Under the pieces are notes generated by a model. It was not told the DNA's origin. It saw only the letters and a list, made by a program, of their open reading frames with translations, and did no database searches. A program made the translations under genes and the position numbers. A stretch of 64,000 nucleotides of DNA. Origin: Cryptomeria japonica. Taxonomy: Eukaryota; Streptophyta; Pinopsida; Cupressales; Cupressaceae. The DNA lies in the NCBI RefSeq assembly GCF_030272615.1, contig NC_081414.1:53095636-53159635 (forward strand), read 5' to 3'. Within the stretch, counting starts at the first letter, position 1. Every line of letters starts with the position of its first letter. Positions 23,276 through 35,052 of this stretch are shown one piece after another.

Positions 23276-24307
23276 TTTTGTTCCTCTTTGAAGCGAGGTG
23301 TGATGACGTGTTGATTCAAAGAATAATCTTATTTTGATGATGATATTGGTTCGATAGGATGCCCCAGCTATTGATTGCTAAATTCCAGTATGATGATATC
23401 CCCTCGGGAGATCAATTGAGATAATTGATCTTTGGAGTATTTGCGAGATTGATATCCCGATAAATTTGATTTGATTTCTGCAATTGTGGTTTGATGAAGG
23501 TGCAAGTTCTTTGATTAGCTTGATTGCTTAGATGGATAAGATTGAAAAATATTGATTGATTAGATTTGATAAGATCGAGATTCAGTTTGGTTTCAGGAAG
23601 GATTCATCCTGTATAAGACAATGATGATCAAAGCATCTGATTTCAGGAAGGATTCATCCTGTATAAGACATGATCAGAACGTCTAGTTTCAGGAAGGATA
23701 CATCCTGTATAAGACATGATAGAATCAATTAGGTTTGATTGATTAATTTGTTTTGATAAGGTTAATTAGATAAATAACTGACAGTTTGTTGATATCAAGC
23801 TGCTAAAATATTTGGATATGATGATTGTTGATTCTGTTGAGGGAGATAGCATAAGATTTTCACTGGGTCGATAATATCAGAAGAGATATGAGTCATTCAT
23901 CTGATGGCGTATACACTTGTGATGATACTTTGATGATTCCTATGATATATTTAACCTTGGACAAAGGGAGTGTGTAGGATCCCATGCAAGGATGAAATGC
24001 AAGCTAAAATGCAAATGAAAATGCAATGGAATGCAAAGGAACGATCAGACTAGCCACTGGATTATTTTGTGCTTTGTCATCATTGAGGTTTTGAAATGTA
24101 GGAAGTGAGTGCAAACATCGATGGTATAATTAAACCATGATGACCTGAGCACTTCTTTCCTAGATTTTGATATTGCAAGTTAGCACAATCATTGAGGTAT
24201 AATTGAACTGAGATGACCTGAGTGTTGCTTGCGTAAAACAGGTAGTATTAATCATTTCAATACACAAATCAGAAATGTCTTCAATGATATTCTGCTGATC
24301 ATGTCCC
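23276..24307 (-). other. Tat-2 3' non-coding region, outer part
   Basis: No gene. Contains the triple AGGATTCATCCT repeat (23591-23716) and two copies of a TGAGGTATAATTGAACTGAGATGACC-like segment (~24121 and ~24196). It ends at GTCCC (24303-24307), the target copy of PE-B, and resumes at 37966. Confidence 0.7.
23591..23716. repeat. Three spaced copies of TTTCAGGAAGGATTCATCCT plus GTATAAGACA
   Basis: Copies at 23591-23620, 23641-23670 and 23687-23716 (the last with one base change). Each holds the short hairpin AGGAT..ATCCT. The intervening sequence is not conserved. Confidence 0.9.
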
Positions 24308-25110
24308 TATTGGCAATTGCACACTCCAATGAGACATTGTAGATGATTGAAGGTTTTTTCATTGATGGAAACCTTACAATCCTATGTCACTGGCAAGGCA
24401 ATCCACCGACACCAGCAAAATTAGATTCTACACCAACACACAGACCACTGACATCGGCAGTGAAAACAAGCATACTGGCATAGAAGCCGACAGGAATTTT
24501 GTTGTTAATATATTTTGTTTATTATTGTAAAATCATTTTAAGCCGACTTGGCAACATTGTAAAATGACTCATATATATATAAGATCATTGTAGAACATTT
24601 AAGAAGAGAAGAAGGAATGTAATCAGGCGAAAAGGGGCAGACCTATTATGCGAATTATAGGTTAAGGGTTTATGTAAGAAGTAGAGCAGAAACCAGTACT
24701 GGATCTAGCATTATAGATGCTATTTTGAAGCAATACAAGACACTGGATTTATATAATCATTTTGTAAGTCAGTGAAACTTCCCATTTTGTATTTGAGCAG
24801 TGATCTCTAGGCACTTGGCCTCCCTGCATGTGCATGCCCCTCTTGCAGCAGTAATATTCTCTTATTGGCCAGTAAGTGAATATTGTGGGTCAAAAATCTT
24901 ACCAAGGTTTTTCCCACACCGGGTTTCCTCGTTAAAATATTGTGTTATGGTGTGTTTTTCATGTGGTTGTTTTTATCTCTTTTTATTGCATTACTTTCTG
25001 TTTACCGATACACAGTATTAATATGCTTTACATGTTTTAAGTTAAGAAAATCTTATTACCGGTTAGATACTAATTCACCCCCCCTCTTAGTATCTGTGGG
25101 AATCCTTACA
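24308..25110 (+). repeat. 5' LTR of PE-B
   Basis: Starts TATTGGCAATTGC, where the 3' LTR has TGTTGGCAAATGC, and ends GGAATCCTTACA. TATA-like run ATATATATATAAG at 24571-24583. The outer TG has become TA next to target copy GTCCC. Confidence 0.95.
24571..24583 (+). promoter_or_regulatory. TATA box in PE-B 5' LTR
   Basis: ATATATATATAAG; the 3' LTR has TATATATAAG at 37421-37430. Confidence 0.65.
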
Positions 25111-25112
25111 AT

Positions 25113-25124
25113 TGGTATCAGAGC
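25113..25124 (+). other. Primer binding site of PE-B
   Basis: TGGTATCAGAGC two bases after the LTR, a perfect iMet-type site. The first ATG of ORF1 begins at the very next base. Confidence 0.9.
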
Positions 25125-26318
25125 ATGGTCCTCTATTTTCAGAAGCCTAACAACTTGAGGAAGATCTTGACACCGGTAGAGATGGAAAACTTGATGAAGC
25201 AACTTGAAGCAGCTCTCTCAGATTATGATGGAGAAAAATTGAAAAATATCAAACTTGAAGATGACCTAAAAGCAGATCAGGATATTATTCAAGCACTTCA
25301 AGAAAATCTTACTAATTCAAGAAACAAGAGAAGAGAACTTTGTGAAAAGATGCAAAATGAGAATGATGAAAAATAAACTCTTAGTGATCTGATGAATAAG
25401 ATGAAACAAGAGAACATGACAACAAAGAATGAGATGTAGGATATGACTATGAGATTCTGTAAAGAAATTGAAGATAGAAAGAAGAATGAAGAAGATTTGA
25501 CTAGAAGACTAAGTGATGCTGCAAATGAAAACACAAGACTCAGTTATGAAAATGATTTGTTGAAGACAAATCTGATGCACACACAGAATGACTCAAATGA
25601 ACTGATGAGGCATAAAGAAGTCTTAGAGAGAGAACTAGATACTACAAATCAACATAAAGAGAAATTCAAGAAAAGTTCAGAAGAACTTGGTAACTTGCTG
25701 AAGAATCAAAAACCTAAAGGTGACACTTGCGGAATTGGCTTTGAAGTTGGAGAAAGCTTCGGTACTGCAAACACACATGATCATAGCAAACCGGTAAGAC
25801 AACCTACTGCTTATAAATTCAATGGCAAATGCTTTAACTATAACAAGTATGGTCATAGAGCAAATCAATGTAGATCTAGAAATTATCAGAATACCAATGC
25901 AGCCACTAGTCAATGTTCAAAATGCAACAAAATTGGTCATAACTTTGAAAATTGTAGATTGAATGTAAGATGTTATGTTTGTCGAAGATTTGGACACTTA
26001 TCTAATCAATGTAGAACACAAACCGGTATAGGTTATGGGAAGGCTATTCAGAAAAATAATGTGACTTGTTATGCTTGTAACAAGATTGGACATATTGCAA
26101 AATTATGCAAAAGTAAGGCACCAACGATAGACAACAAAGGTTCTAGTTTGAAAGGAAAAGAAAAGGTTGAAGAAGTTAAGAAAGAATTCTCAAAACAATG
26201 GATTAGAAAGTCATACCTAAATGGTGTTGGGAATACTCCTCCACCGGTAGAACCAAGCAACACTCCACCGACAGAACAAAGTAGCACTCCACCGGCAGGA
26301 GTCTCTTCATCTAATTGA
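25125..26318 (+). pseudogene. PE-B ORF1: coiled coil plus four CCHC zinc knuckles
   Basis: One frame of 398 codons with internal stops at 25374 (TAA) and 25437 (TAG). Residues ~15-190 are Glu/Lys/Asn/Leu-rich and predicted coiled coil by heptad texture. Then come four knuckles between 25830 and 26110: CFNYNKYGHRANQC (second Cys changed to Tyr), CSKCNKIGHNFENC, CYVCRRFGHLSNQC and CYACNKIGHIAKLC. The tail has three Pro-rich repeats around NTPPPVEPS. By family logic it is an RNA-binding Gag-like protein. The first ATG directly follows the primer site; a later ATG at 25182 is an alternative start. Confidence 0.85.
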
Positions 26319-26622
26319 AGAAAATTCTTTTGAGGGTTTGGCAATCATATGAGAAATATGTTATTATTCCCTCGCTTGATGGTAAGAAGTTGAAATTACT
26401 TCTATACCGGTAGATATGTTAAGTGTTTACTTAACTGACAAGCATTAAATGTGGTAGCTGGCAGATTGACATTATAAATTAGTGTTTTTGACTCCATTTC
26501 ACTTCACCGAGCATTCAAACATTCGAAGAGTGCGAAATTTCCAGAGCTAAGGCATTTCGAGCAAAGAGGCAAAGCATTTCAGCAATCAATCTTTCCAAAG
26601 GTAGAAAAAGGTATTTATAATC
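26319..26622 (+). other. Spacer between PE-B ORF1 and ORF2
   Basis: About 300 bases with no gene. It holds a GCATTCAAACATTCGAAGAG-like patch and ends shortly before the ORF2 ATG. PE-C has a similar, longer spacer. Confidence 0.6.
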
Positions 26623-27052
26623 ATGGCATCCTCTTCTGTACCTGAGTTCATAGAAAACCCTATTGTAGTTGAGGTAATAAAATGCCCTAGACCCGTATTT
26701 CAACTAGTTCTTGAGATAGCTAAAAAGGATGATAATATTGGTGCATTTTCCCAAATCCCCAAAGAAGTTGTTTTTGCGGAAGACCCTAGAATATACATCC
26801 ATTGCCACATACAAGAATTAGGTGATGAGGAAATCAAGAACATGTACAAAACTGTCATATGTGATGATTTCTATAATGTGAAACCTGAACACAAAATTAT
26901 TGAAACCCTAGGATTCAATGAAATCCTTAGCATTCCGGATTTCCCTAAGGAAGTTATTAGGATAGTATTGAGCAGGGTACATGGTGCTTTCTTTTGGCTA
27001 GATTCGGTTCATAAAATTACCAAGGAAGCTGTGAAAGCTGTAACAGGGTTAC

Positions 27053-28237
27053 TATTACTATTTACTAAGTTGTCATTAGTTTTATGTCCAAAGTAATTCT
27101 ATATACTCTAGTCAGTTATTACTATCGAAATATTAAGTTGGTAAGCACAGAGCTGTCAGTTATAGAAGAAATGAATTACAAAGTTTAGTATACACCGAGC
27201 TGTCTACCGAGTAATGTTCTATGACTATCGAGCAACAAAGATGGTATAATGAGTTCATAAAAACCAAGTAAAATGTGTTACCAAATTCATTTAACCTAGA
27301 CACATATGGGAAATGTGTTACAAAGACTGAGGAACAAGGAACCATTAACACATTGGAAATTGCACTTAAGATTTTGTATGATTTTGAGAACATCTATCCA
27401 ATGAAATAATTTTGTATGGTTATTCATTTAATGAATCATGTTTGTAAGATCGAAGCATGAACAAGATGACTGTTACAAGAGATCTATTTATACAACATGA
27501 ATTGAGGATCAAACATGTGTGTGAAGTAAGACATATGTGAAAAGCAAAATCATGGGAAAGCACTGAGTGTTATGACTATTACGATTGACAAAGATACACA
27601 GAGGTCACCGAGAAGGATTTCAGAGAACAGTCAAGGAACAGAGTAAATAGAAAGGTTTACCGAGTAAATTTATGGGTTACTGAGGTATGCTATAAGCAAG
27701 GTAATCTCATTTTGAGCACATAGAATCTGCTATAACATTTCAGATGTGAAGTTGTCGATATTTTGTAAGATTTTGATTGTAATATTTTGAGTTATAAGAG
27801 AAACCTTTAACAGGGTAAAAGACTCTAACAAAGTCTATAAATTGTAAAGCCTTTAACCAAATGCAACATTTAGAATAAGTGTTGTAAAATCCTTTAGCAA
27901 GGTAGGTCTAAAGATCTTGATACTCCTAATAGGGTAAGCTATTAGAAATAGCTAAACATGTAGCTCTAACTGAGCATCCTTTATTATTGCAGTAGTGAAG
28001 TTGTGGGTGCCATCCCCACCGTAGTTTTTCTCTCTAACCAAGAGTTTCTGTGTAACCAAAATATATGTGTTATGGAGTGAATCATGTATGATTGTTATTT
28101 ATTTGTTTTAGCATTATATTATGTTACAATAGTTTTTGGTTTATGCTTAACAGTAAAGTTATTGTTGAAGAAAAGATTTGAAGTACTGATTCACCCCTCC
28201 CCTCTTAGTACATTAGCTTTCCATATTGGGCCTAACA
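27053..28237 (+). repeat. 5' LTR of PE-C
   Basis: Starts TATTACTATTTACTAAG (the 3' LTR has TGTTAC) and ends GGGCCTAACA. TATA-like CTATTTATACAAC at 27484-27496. Confidence 0.95.
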
Positions 28238-28239
28238 AT

Positions 28240-28251
28240 TGGTATTAGAGC
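28240..28251 (+). other. Primer binding site of PE-C
   Basis: TGGTATTAGAGC, one C-to-T change from the iMet-type TGGTATCAGAGC. Confidence 0.85.
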
Positions 28252-28299
28252 TTGAATCTTGGAAAAGGGTTTAACTGCCTAAAGAGAAAGATCTTATCA

Positions 28300-29651
28300 A
28301 TGGAAGGCTACAAACAATCTCAGAGAATTGTGAATCTTCAAAATGAATTAGATCATGCTAATCAAGTGATTGCAAACATGCATAAACAAATGCAAAGATC
28401 ATTGAAAGTTAGAAGAAGATTGTCTGATGATTTGCAAGACTCTCAAGAGCTGGTGGAACAAATTGAGACATCATCTGAGAACAATATATCTGAAGAGACT
28501 GAAGAAATGATTGGAGCATGGAAAGAAAAGAACAAAGCACTGACTGATCAGCTAAAAGCAATGAAAAGAGAACATGAACATTTTAGCACACAGATGACTG
28601 AAAATCTTGATGCATTAAGGACAACTGAGGATAACATAAGAGATCTAGAAAGAGAAAAACAACAATTGAAGCATTAGTATCTAAAAAGAATGATGAAATC
28701 ACAAGGATGACTGGAATACAAAGTAATCTGTCTAATCAATTGGGTTATGCACATCATGAAGCAAATCTAAAGGAAAATGAGAATCAAGCATTGAAACTTG
28801 AACTATCAAGATTGACCAATGAACTTGAAGCAGAAAAGAAGTCAAAAGAAACACTAAAGAAAAGTTATGAAGCATCAAGGATGTTGGATGAGCAACTAAC
28901 TACAAGAAGACCCAACAAAGATGCAGGACTCAGTTACAAAGGAAAAGACTCTACCGAGAAGGGAATCCACACTATCAAGAGAGGAGAATCATCAAAGCAA
29001 GCTGGAAACAAGAAGAACATCAAAGGAAAGAAGCCTATTTGTAGCTACTATGGAAAATAAGGACCTACTGCCAACATGTGCCAAATTAGAAAAGGTAAGC
29101 AACTGAATGTCACTAGGTCTAATGGTTATTGTAACAATTGCAATAAGTATGGTCATACATCTAATCAATGTAGGACTAAGTCTGTTAGCAATTATTAGAA
29201 GACAAAATTCAAAGGGTTTTGTAAAAAATACAATAGATATGGACACAGTACCGAGAAGTGTTGGTTTAAGCAGAAGAACTATATGTGGTATGTACACCAA
29301 GCAAATACTAGAAGCTACCAACCTCACACAGATCCTAACTGACAATATATTGCAGTACAATGGGATTATAATACAAGGATATGGTGTGGATGCTGTGGAA
29401 GATATGGACATATAAGTGCCAACTACTTTATAAGGTTTGGAATGAACAACCGAAGATCATGGAGAAATCTTGGTATTGCATGTTTTCATTGTCACAAGGT
29501 TGGACACTTGGCTAGAGATTATAGAGATCAACCTAGAGAAGATATTGAAAAAATAAAAAACAAATTCCAGATGATTTGGAAAAAGAAGGAAATTGTGTCA
29601 AATGAAGAAAGCACCTTACCTACCGAGTTAGGTGCATCTATTCCAAATTAA
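28300..29651 (+). pseudogene. PE-C ORF1: coiled coil plus about five zinc knuckles
   Basis: From ATG 28300, a coiled-coil segment (QNELDHANQVIANMHKQMQ onward) runs to about 28670. There a one-base shift moves it into the frame that continues to 29651. Stops in the second frame are at 29058 (TAA), 29196 (TAG) and 29340 (TGA). Knuckle region: a degraded CSYYGK..PTANMC, an intact CNNCNKYGHTSNQC, CKKYNRYGHSTEKC (second Cys lost), CGCCGRYGHISANY (last Cys lost) and CFHCHKVGHLARDY (last Cys lost). Several lost Cys now read Tyr, which is a G-to-A change of TGT/TGC. Gag-like by layout. Confidence 0.8.
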
Positions 29652-30172
29652 TCGGTAAAGGTATGAAGGGACTACATTCTCTCAAGGTTAAATCTTAACA
29701 GTTCCTATTTTTTCATGTACTTAATTCCAAAATCTGCATAGCTAAGATGCATTAGCAAGTTTGAAATTTTATCAAGTCTTTTGGAAGCCTGTCAAGTCGG
29801 TAAATGTAGGAAGTCTGGCTACTCGGTAAAAGAAAAAAAAGGTAAATCGGTTTAGTGGAACCGACTGCATTTAATGTTTTTTGACCTAACTGCACAAAGC
29901 CCGATAAGGTAAAATGTGTACTTAAAGATTTTGCATGGTCATTTTACACTTACCAAGTTTTCAGAAAGCAGAGCAAAGCGATTCAAAGGCGATCAAAACT
30001 CTTCTGAAGCGAAATTCAAGGTATTTATATCAATCACAATGCATTGTTAAGAAAGTTAACCTATCATATCAACTGTGAATATCTATTTTATATTTACTAA
30101 GTGGAAAGCGTTTGTTGGTTAAAAGTTTTCAAACCCTAAGGCTCTTTCATTAGTGATTATCCAAAGTTTGAA
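29652..30172 (+). other. Spacer between PE-C ORF1 and ORF2
   Basis: About 520 bases with no gene seen. Contains TCGGTAAA-type words common in this family and a GCAGAGCAAAGCGATTCAAAGG patch similar in position to the PE-B spacer. Confidence 0.55.
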
Positions 30173-33100
30173 ATGGTGCCTAAGATTCAGAAACCCGTTG
30201 TTGTTCAGAACATTGAGAAGCCCTCACTGAAATACTCACTACCTCCCAAAGTAGCATCTGAACCGTATGATAAAACTACATTTTCACTCATTCTGGATAG
30301 GGTTTTATTATTTGAGGATGTCAGATTCTTCACTAAGTGTCGTGTTGAGGAACTAGGTCACACAAAGATCAAGGACACATATGATGAATTGTGTATCGAT
30401 GGAAAACTGGATAGCAAGTTTGAACATATTAAAATCAAGGGATTGACTGAAGCCCTAACCTACCTACGAGTCTTCAAACCCCAATGGGTTGAATTTGTTT
30501 TGAGCAGAGTTCATGATGACTTTATGTGGTTAGAGGAGCATCCATTCAAGATCACCAAGGAAATCATCCACTTGATCATTGGTTACCCTATTTTTGACCA
30601 TGCCCGAGCTCAGAAAATGATCTCATAGAAAGAATTGATCACTTTAACTGGAGTTGAATTTGATTGCAGAGGTCTGAAATTGAACAATGTCACAGATGCA
30701 GAGTTGAAGTTTTCAATTAGAGTCATAGGTTATTGTTTCTTTCAATTGGAAAGGGAAAATAGTGTACCCTATGCTGCTGTTGACTTAGCCTATAAAATTG
30801 TGAAGAAAGGTATGAAGATTGATCTATGCGAAGTGTTGTTGAAAAATCTGTATGAAAGCATCAACACCATAAGGAAGCCAAAGAAGAACAAGTTGGCAAA
30901 CACACTGAAGTTTGGATCACTTTTGGTATGCATGTTTTTCTATTTTGAGAAATTCTTTCCATCAGTCGGTAATGTAGTTTGGGAGCTACATCGGCCAATC
31001 ACCCATCAAATCTATGAATTCATCAAACAACTAGGTGATAAATTCAATGAGATTATGGATGATTGTTTTAGAAAGTTTAAGGAAAAGATGCATAACAGGT
31101 ACAAAATACCACTCCAGTTAGTTGAGAAATACAAGGACAATATATGTTTTGAAGTGGATACCGACTACTGCTATGTCAATGCAGTAGAACCGAGAACTCA
31201 ATCTTTGCCACCTATGGGTTATGAGATTGATTTTGACATTACACAACAACAGATAGATGCTTTTCTTGCACTACCAAGGCATGCTACCGAGATGAGATAC
31301 GGTACATATGAAGAAATTAAAGAAAAAGTCAAAATGAGCATTGTAGTACCAAAGGCTACTAGGAAAGCAACAAAAATGATTAAAGCATTAATAGAGAAAT
31401 TTGGAGAAGGTTCTTCCTCCACTCCTGTCAAGAGTGTTCAAGTCATCACAGAGGAGGAATCTGAAGCCCAAGAAGTAGCTATTACTTTGAGCACCGAGTT
31501 GCCAAAAGGGAAAATTTTGAAAAGGAAGAAACAAGATACATCACAGGTATCACCGACTCCTCCAGTGAAATGCCCAGACACTAGATCATCTGCAGTGTCA
31601 CCGAGCAAGAAACAGAAAAATGTTACAGTTCCAAAGGTAACAAAAACTTATAAGAAGTCTACTCGTAGACTCATTTTGAATAAAGAGTCAAGTGACACCG
31701 AATCTGAAGACAAAAATAAATTTCAGATTGTCAAAAGCAAAAAGGAAGATGTACATAGTGTTGATAATTTTTGTGCCAATTTGAAACAATATGGTGGATT
31801 TGGAGCATTTAGGTATGTCAAATATGACTCTTGGATAGAAGAAGAAAAGAGGCAAATAGAAGAGTTAGTTGTATGCACACTTCTTAAATTCTGATTGGTC
31901 CCATTGGAAGTAACCAATTCTCTTCCAAAATCATTGTACTTACACATTGATAACAGGTGGAAATATGCTATGGACTTAGAAAAGAAGATGAGAGAAAGAA
32001 GTCTGGTGCATCTCTTTCCAGACATGTCGGTAGATGAGATAAGTGAACATCTGAAAAAATACCACACAAACTTCCTGGTCAAGCAAAGAGCCTTGAAACT
32101 GATGAATGGCCTTTACCTTGAAGTAGAGAAAGAGACAAAAGAAAAATGGCAAGAAATTTTTTGAATCAAGAGTGCTGATGAGCAAGGTGAAGTTGAAATA
32201 GTAGATATCATCGAGCAAGATCCCATTGAAACTATACAACCTAATGAGGATGTCATGGATATCGAGGAACAGGAATAGGAAATGATAGAAGGGAATGCTT
32301 ATGCCAAACAAGTATCAAGTGAGTCAGTTTTGGAACAAGTCAAGTCCTATCCTCCGGTAAGTCAACATGTTTCAACCGAGACACATCAGGATACTGAACA
32401 AGGAAAAGAGGGTCACCAGTCTACAAAAGGTGAAGATACTTCTTAGGCCACCGAGGAACAGACTTCTCAAACCCCTTAAAGTACTGACAATGTTACAACT
32501 GGGTCCCCGAGCAAGGATTCACTGAAGGCTACATCTGAGGCTAAAGAAATTGACAAAAGTGTTTCCTCTACCAAGCAACCTACCGAGGGTGCAAAAGCCT
32601 CCCAAGCCATTGTATTAGTTCAACCGGTGAAAGCCTCTTCCTCTAAAGAAAAGAAAATGAAAAAGCATAGTTTCAAGTTAGATTTATCAAAACCAATTGT
32701 GTTGCCGAATGTAGACATATCCAAATTAAAAGGGCAAGCACTTATTGAATTCAGTGAACTATGCAAAGCCAAAGCCAAACAAGAAAAAAAAATGGCTATT
32801 CAAAAGAAAAATAGAGTACTTCAGAAGGTCAAAGCACTCTTAACAAAAATGCTACCTGAAGCTACAGTGACCAAAGATGTAGCCATCCATATTCAACTGG
32901 ATGAACTCCTCAATCAGATTGAAGCATCTGGAGTATACACATCTGAATACCTGAGCAAATTGAAAGACAAAGAGCTCACTGCAAAAATGATTGAAGAGGT
33001 GCAGAAAGCCATTGCTATTGGTAAAGTAAACCTTGTCAAATTTATTGCTGAGTTGTCCCCTCAACTCAAGCACATTCTTTATTTATTTTAGAAACTCTGT

Positions 33101-33507
33101 ACATTCTCTTTATTCATTAAAAATATCAAGAATAAAACAAAAGTGATTGAGAAAGAGATCACTGATCTCTTCAATAAATTGACCACTGAGCCAAATTCTT
33201 TCAAAATTTCTATACCAAGTTACAAACGCTCATGGCTCAACAATTGGAACTTAGGAATGAAGAGCACAAAATAAGGATGGACATTATGACTCTTCAATCC
33301 TTATTCATTCCACATTTGTCCTCCATCCAAGAAGAGATCAACAAGGCTACCTCCTTATCCACTCAGCCAGAGGGAAGCACTTTAGATGGACTGATTTCAC
33401 TATTAGCTGATATTACAGCCCAGAATTCACTCATGGATAGTGTCAAGGATGCCCTCTCTACCGCTCTCACCGATGCAAGAACAAAGTATAAATCCATTTT
33501 TGACTAG
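30173..33507 (+). pseudogene. PE-C ORF2: conserved unrecognised domain, linker and coiled coil (~1110 codons)
   Basis: One frame from ATG 30173 to about 33190, then a one-base shift to the frame ending at TAG 33505. Internal stops: 30626 TAG, 31892 TGA, 32162 TGA, 32276 TAG, 32444 TAG, 32477 TAA, 33089 TAG. Conserved blocks: CRVEELGHTKIKDTYDEL, VLSRVHDDFMWLEEH, KITKEIIHLIIG, LTG..FD.RGLKLNNVTD, RVIGYCFF, NSVPYAAVDLAYKIVKKG, KFGSLLVCMFFYFEKFFPSVG, ITHQIYEFI, EKYKDNICFEVDTDYC, AVEPR and PMGYE. The domain is followed by Ser/Thr/Glu/Lys-rich sequence and a C-terminal coiled coil (KLKGQALIEFSELCKAKA onward). Best-preserved copy of the family here. Function unknown. Confidence 0.85.
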
Positions 33508-33868
33508 TTGCCTCCACTGAATGGTAACTGGTTTTGATGTTTGTCAAAAAGGGGGAGTATAGTGTATATAAGAGGAGTATACCAAGAAGATCAACATATT
33601 CGTGTATACAGATAATTTTGACAGGGGGAGTAGTGATAACTGAGCTGTGAACCGAGTAGTGAATACAGAATATTGATCACAACGCATGCATAATCAGAGT
33701 TATGTACAATATATTGATAAGGGGAGTATATCTGAGTATACTATTTTATTGACAATTGTATATATTGTCAGTATAGTCAAATTTTGTAAGTATATAGATT
33801 TTTTTTTGAGTTATGACTTTGAAAGAAGTTTTGTCAAACATTTCAAAACTAATGTCAAAAGGGGAGAT
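33508..33868 (+). other. PE-C 3' non-coding region and polypurine tract
   Basis: AAAAGGGGAGAT (33857-33868) abuts the 3' LTR. Upstream are three further purine boxes: AAAAAGGGGGAGTATAG (~33546), ACAGGGGGAGTAGTG (~33621) and AAGGGGAGTATATC (~33719), which could act as extra second-strand primers. Confidence 0.8.
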
Positions 33869-35052
33869 TGTTACTATTTACTAAGTTGTCATTAGTTTTA
33901 TGTCCAAAGCCATTCTATATACTCTAGTCGATTATTACTACCTAAATATTAAGTCGGTAAGCACAGAGCAGTCAGTTATAGAAGAAAGGAGTTACAAAGT
34001 TTAGTATACACCGAGCTATCTACCGAGTAACATTCTATGACTATCGAGCAGCAAAGATGGTATACCGAGTTCATACACACCGAGTAAAACATGCTACCAG
34101 ATTCATTGAACATAGACACATATGGGAAACGTGTTACAAAGATCGAGGAACAAGGAACCGTTAACACATTGGAAATTGCACTTAAGATTTTGTATGATTT
34201 TGAGAACATCTGTCCAATGAAATAATTTTGTATGGTTATTCATTTAATGAATCATGTTTGTAAGATCGAAGCACGAACAAGATCATCGTTACAAGAGATC
34301 TATTTATACAACATGAATTAAGGATCAAACATGTGTGTGAAGCAAGACATATATGAAAAGCAAAATCATGGGAAAGCACTGAGTGTTATGACTGTTACGA
34401 TTGACAGAGATACACAGAGGTCACCAAGAAGGATTTTAGAGAATAATCAAGGAACAGAGTAAATAGAAAGGTTTACCGAGTAAATCTATGGGTTACTGAG
34501 GTATGCTATAAGCAAGGTAATCTCATTTTGAGCACATAGAATCTGCTATAACATTTCAGATGTGAAGTTGCAGATATTTTGTAAGATTTTGATTGTAATA
34601 TTTTGAGTTATAAGAGAAACCTTTAATAGGGTAAAAGACTCTAACAAAGTCTATAAATTGTAAGGCCTTTAACCAGGTGCAACATTTAGAATAAGTGTTG
34701 TAAAATCCTTTAGTAGGTAGATCTAAAGATCTTGATACTCCTAACAGGGTAAGCTATCAGAAATAGCTAAACATGTAGCTCTAACTGAGCAACCTTTATT
34801 ATTGCAATAGTGAAGTTGTGGGTGCCATCCCCACTGCAGTTTTTCTCTCTAACCAAGAGTTTCTGCATAACCAAAATATATGTGTTATGGAGTGAATCAT
34901 GTATGATTATTATTTATTTGTTTTAGCATTATATTATGTTACAACAGTTTTTGGTTTATGCTTAACAATAAAGTTATTGTTGAAGAAAAGATTTGAAGTA
35001 CTAATTCACCCCTCCCCTCTCAGTACATTAGCTTTCCATATTGGGCCTAATA
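33869..35052 (+). repeat. 3' LTR of PE-C
   Basis: Starts TGTTACTATTTACTAAG, ends GGGCCTAATA beside target copy GTTAC. Partner of 27053-28237. TATA-like TATTTATACA at 34311-34320. Confidence 0.95.

Larger units (their letters stand above)
27053..35052 (+). mobile_element. PE-C: pol-less LTR retroelement inside PE-B ORF2, 8000 bp
   Basis: LTRs of 1185 and 1184 bp; target duplication GTTAC at 27048-27052 and 35053-35057. The internal 5.6 kb holds ORF1 and a long ORF2 homologous in layout to PE-B and PE-A, with no pol motif. Insertion is in the same orientation as PE-B. Both outer ends read TA instead of TG/CA. The two LTRs differ at about 30 of the first ~330 aligned bases (counted by eye), mostly transitions, so even this youngest layer is old. 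Confidence 0.95.
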
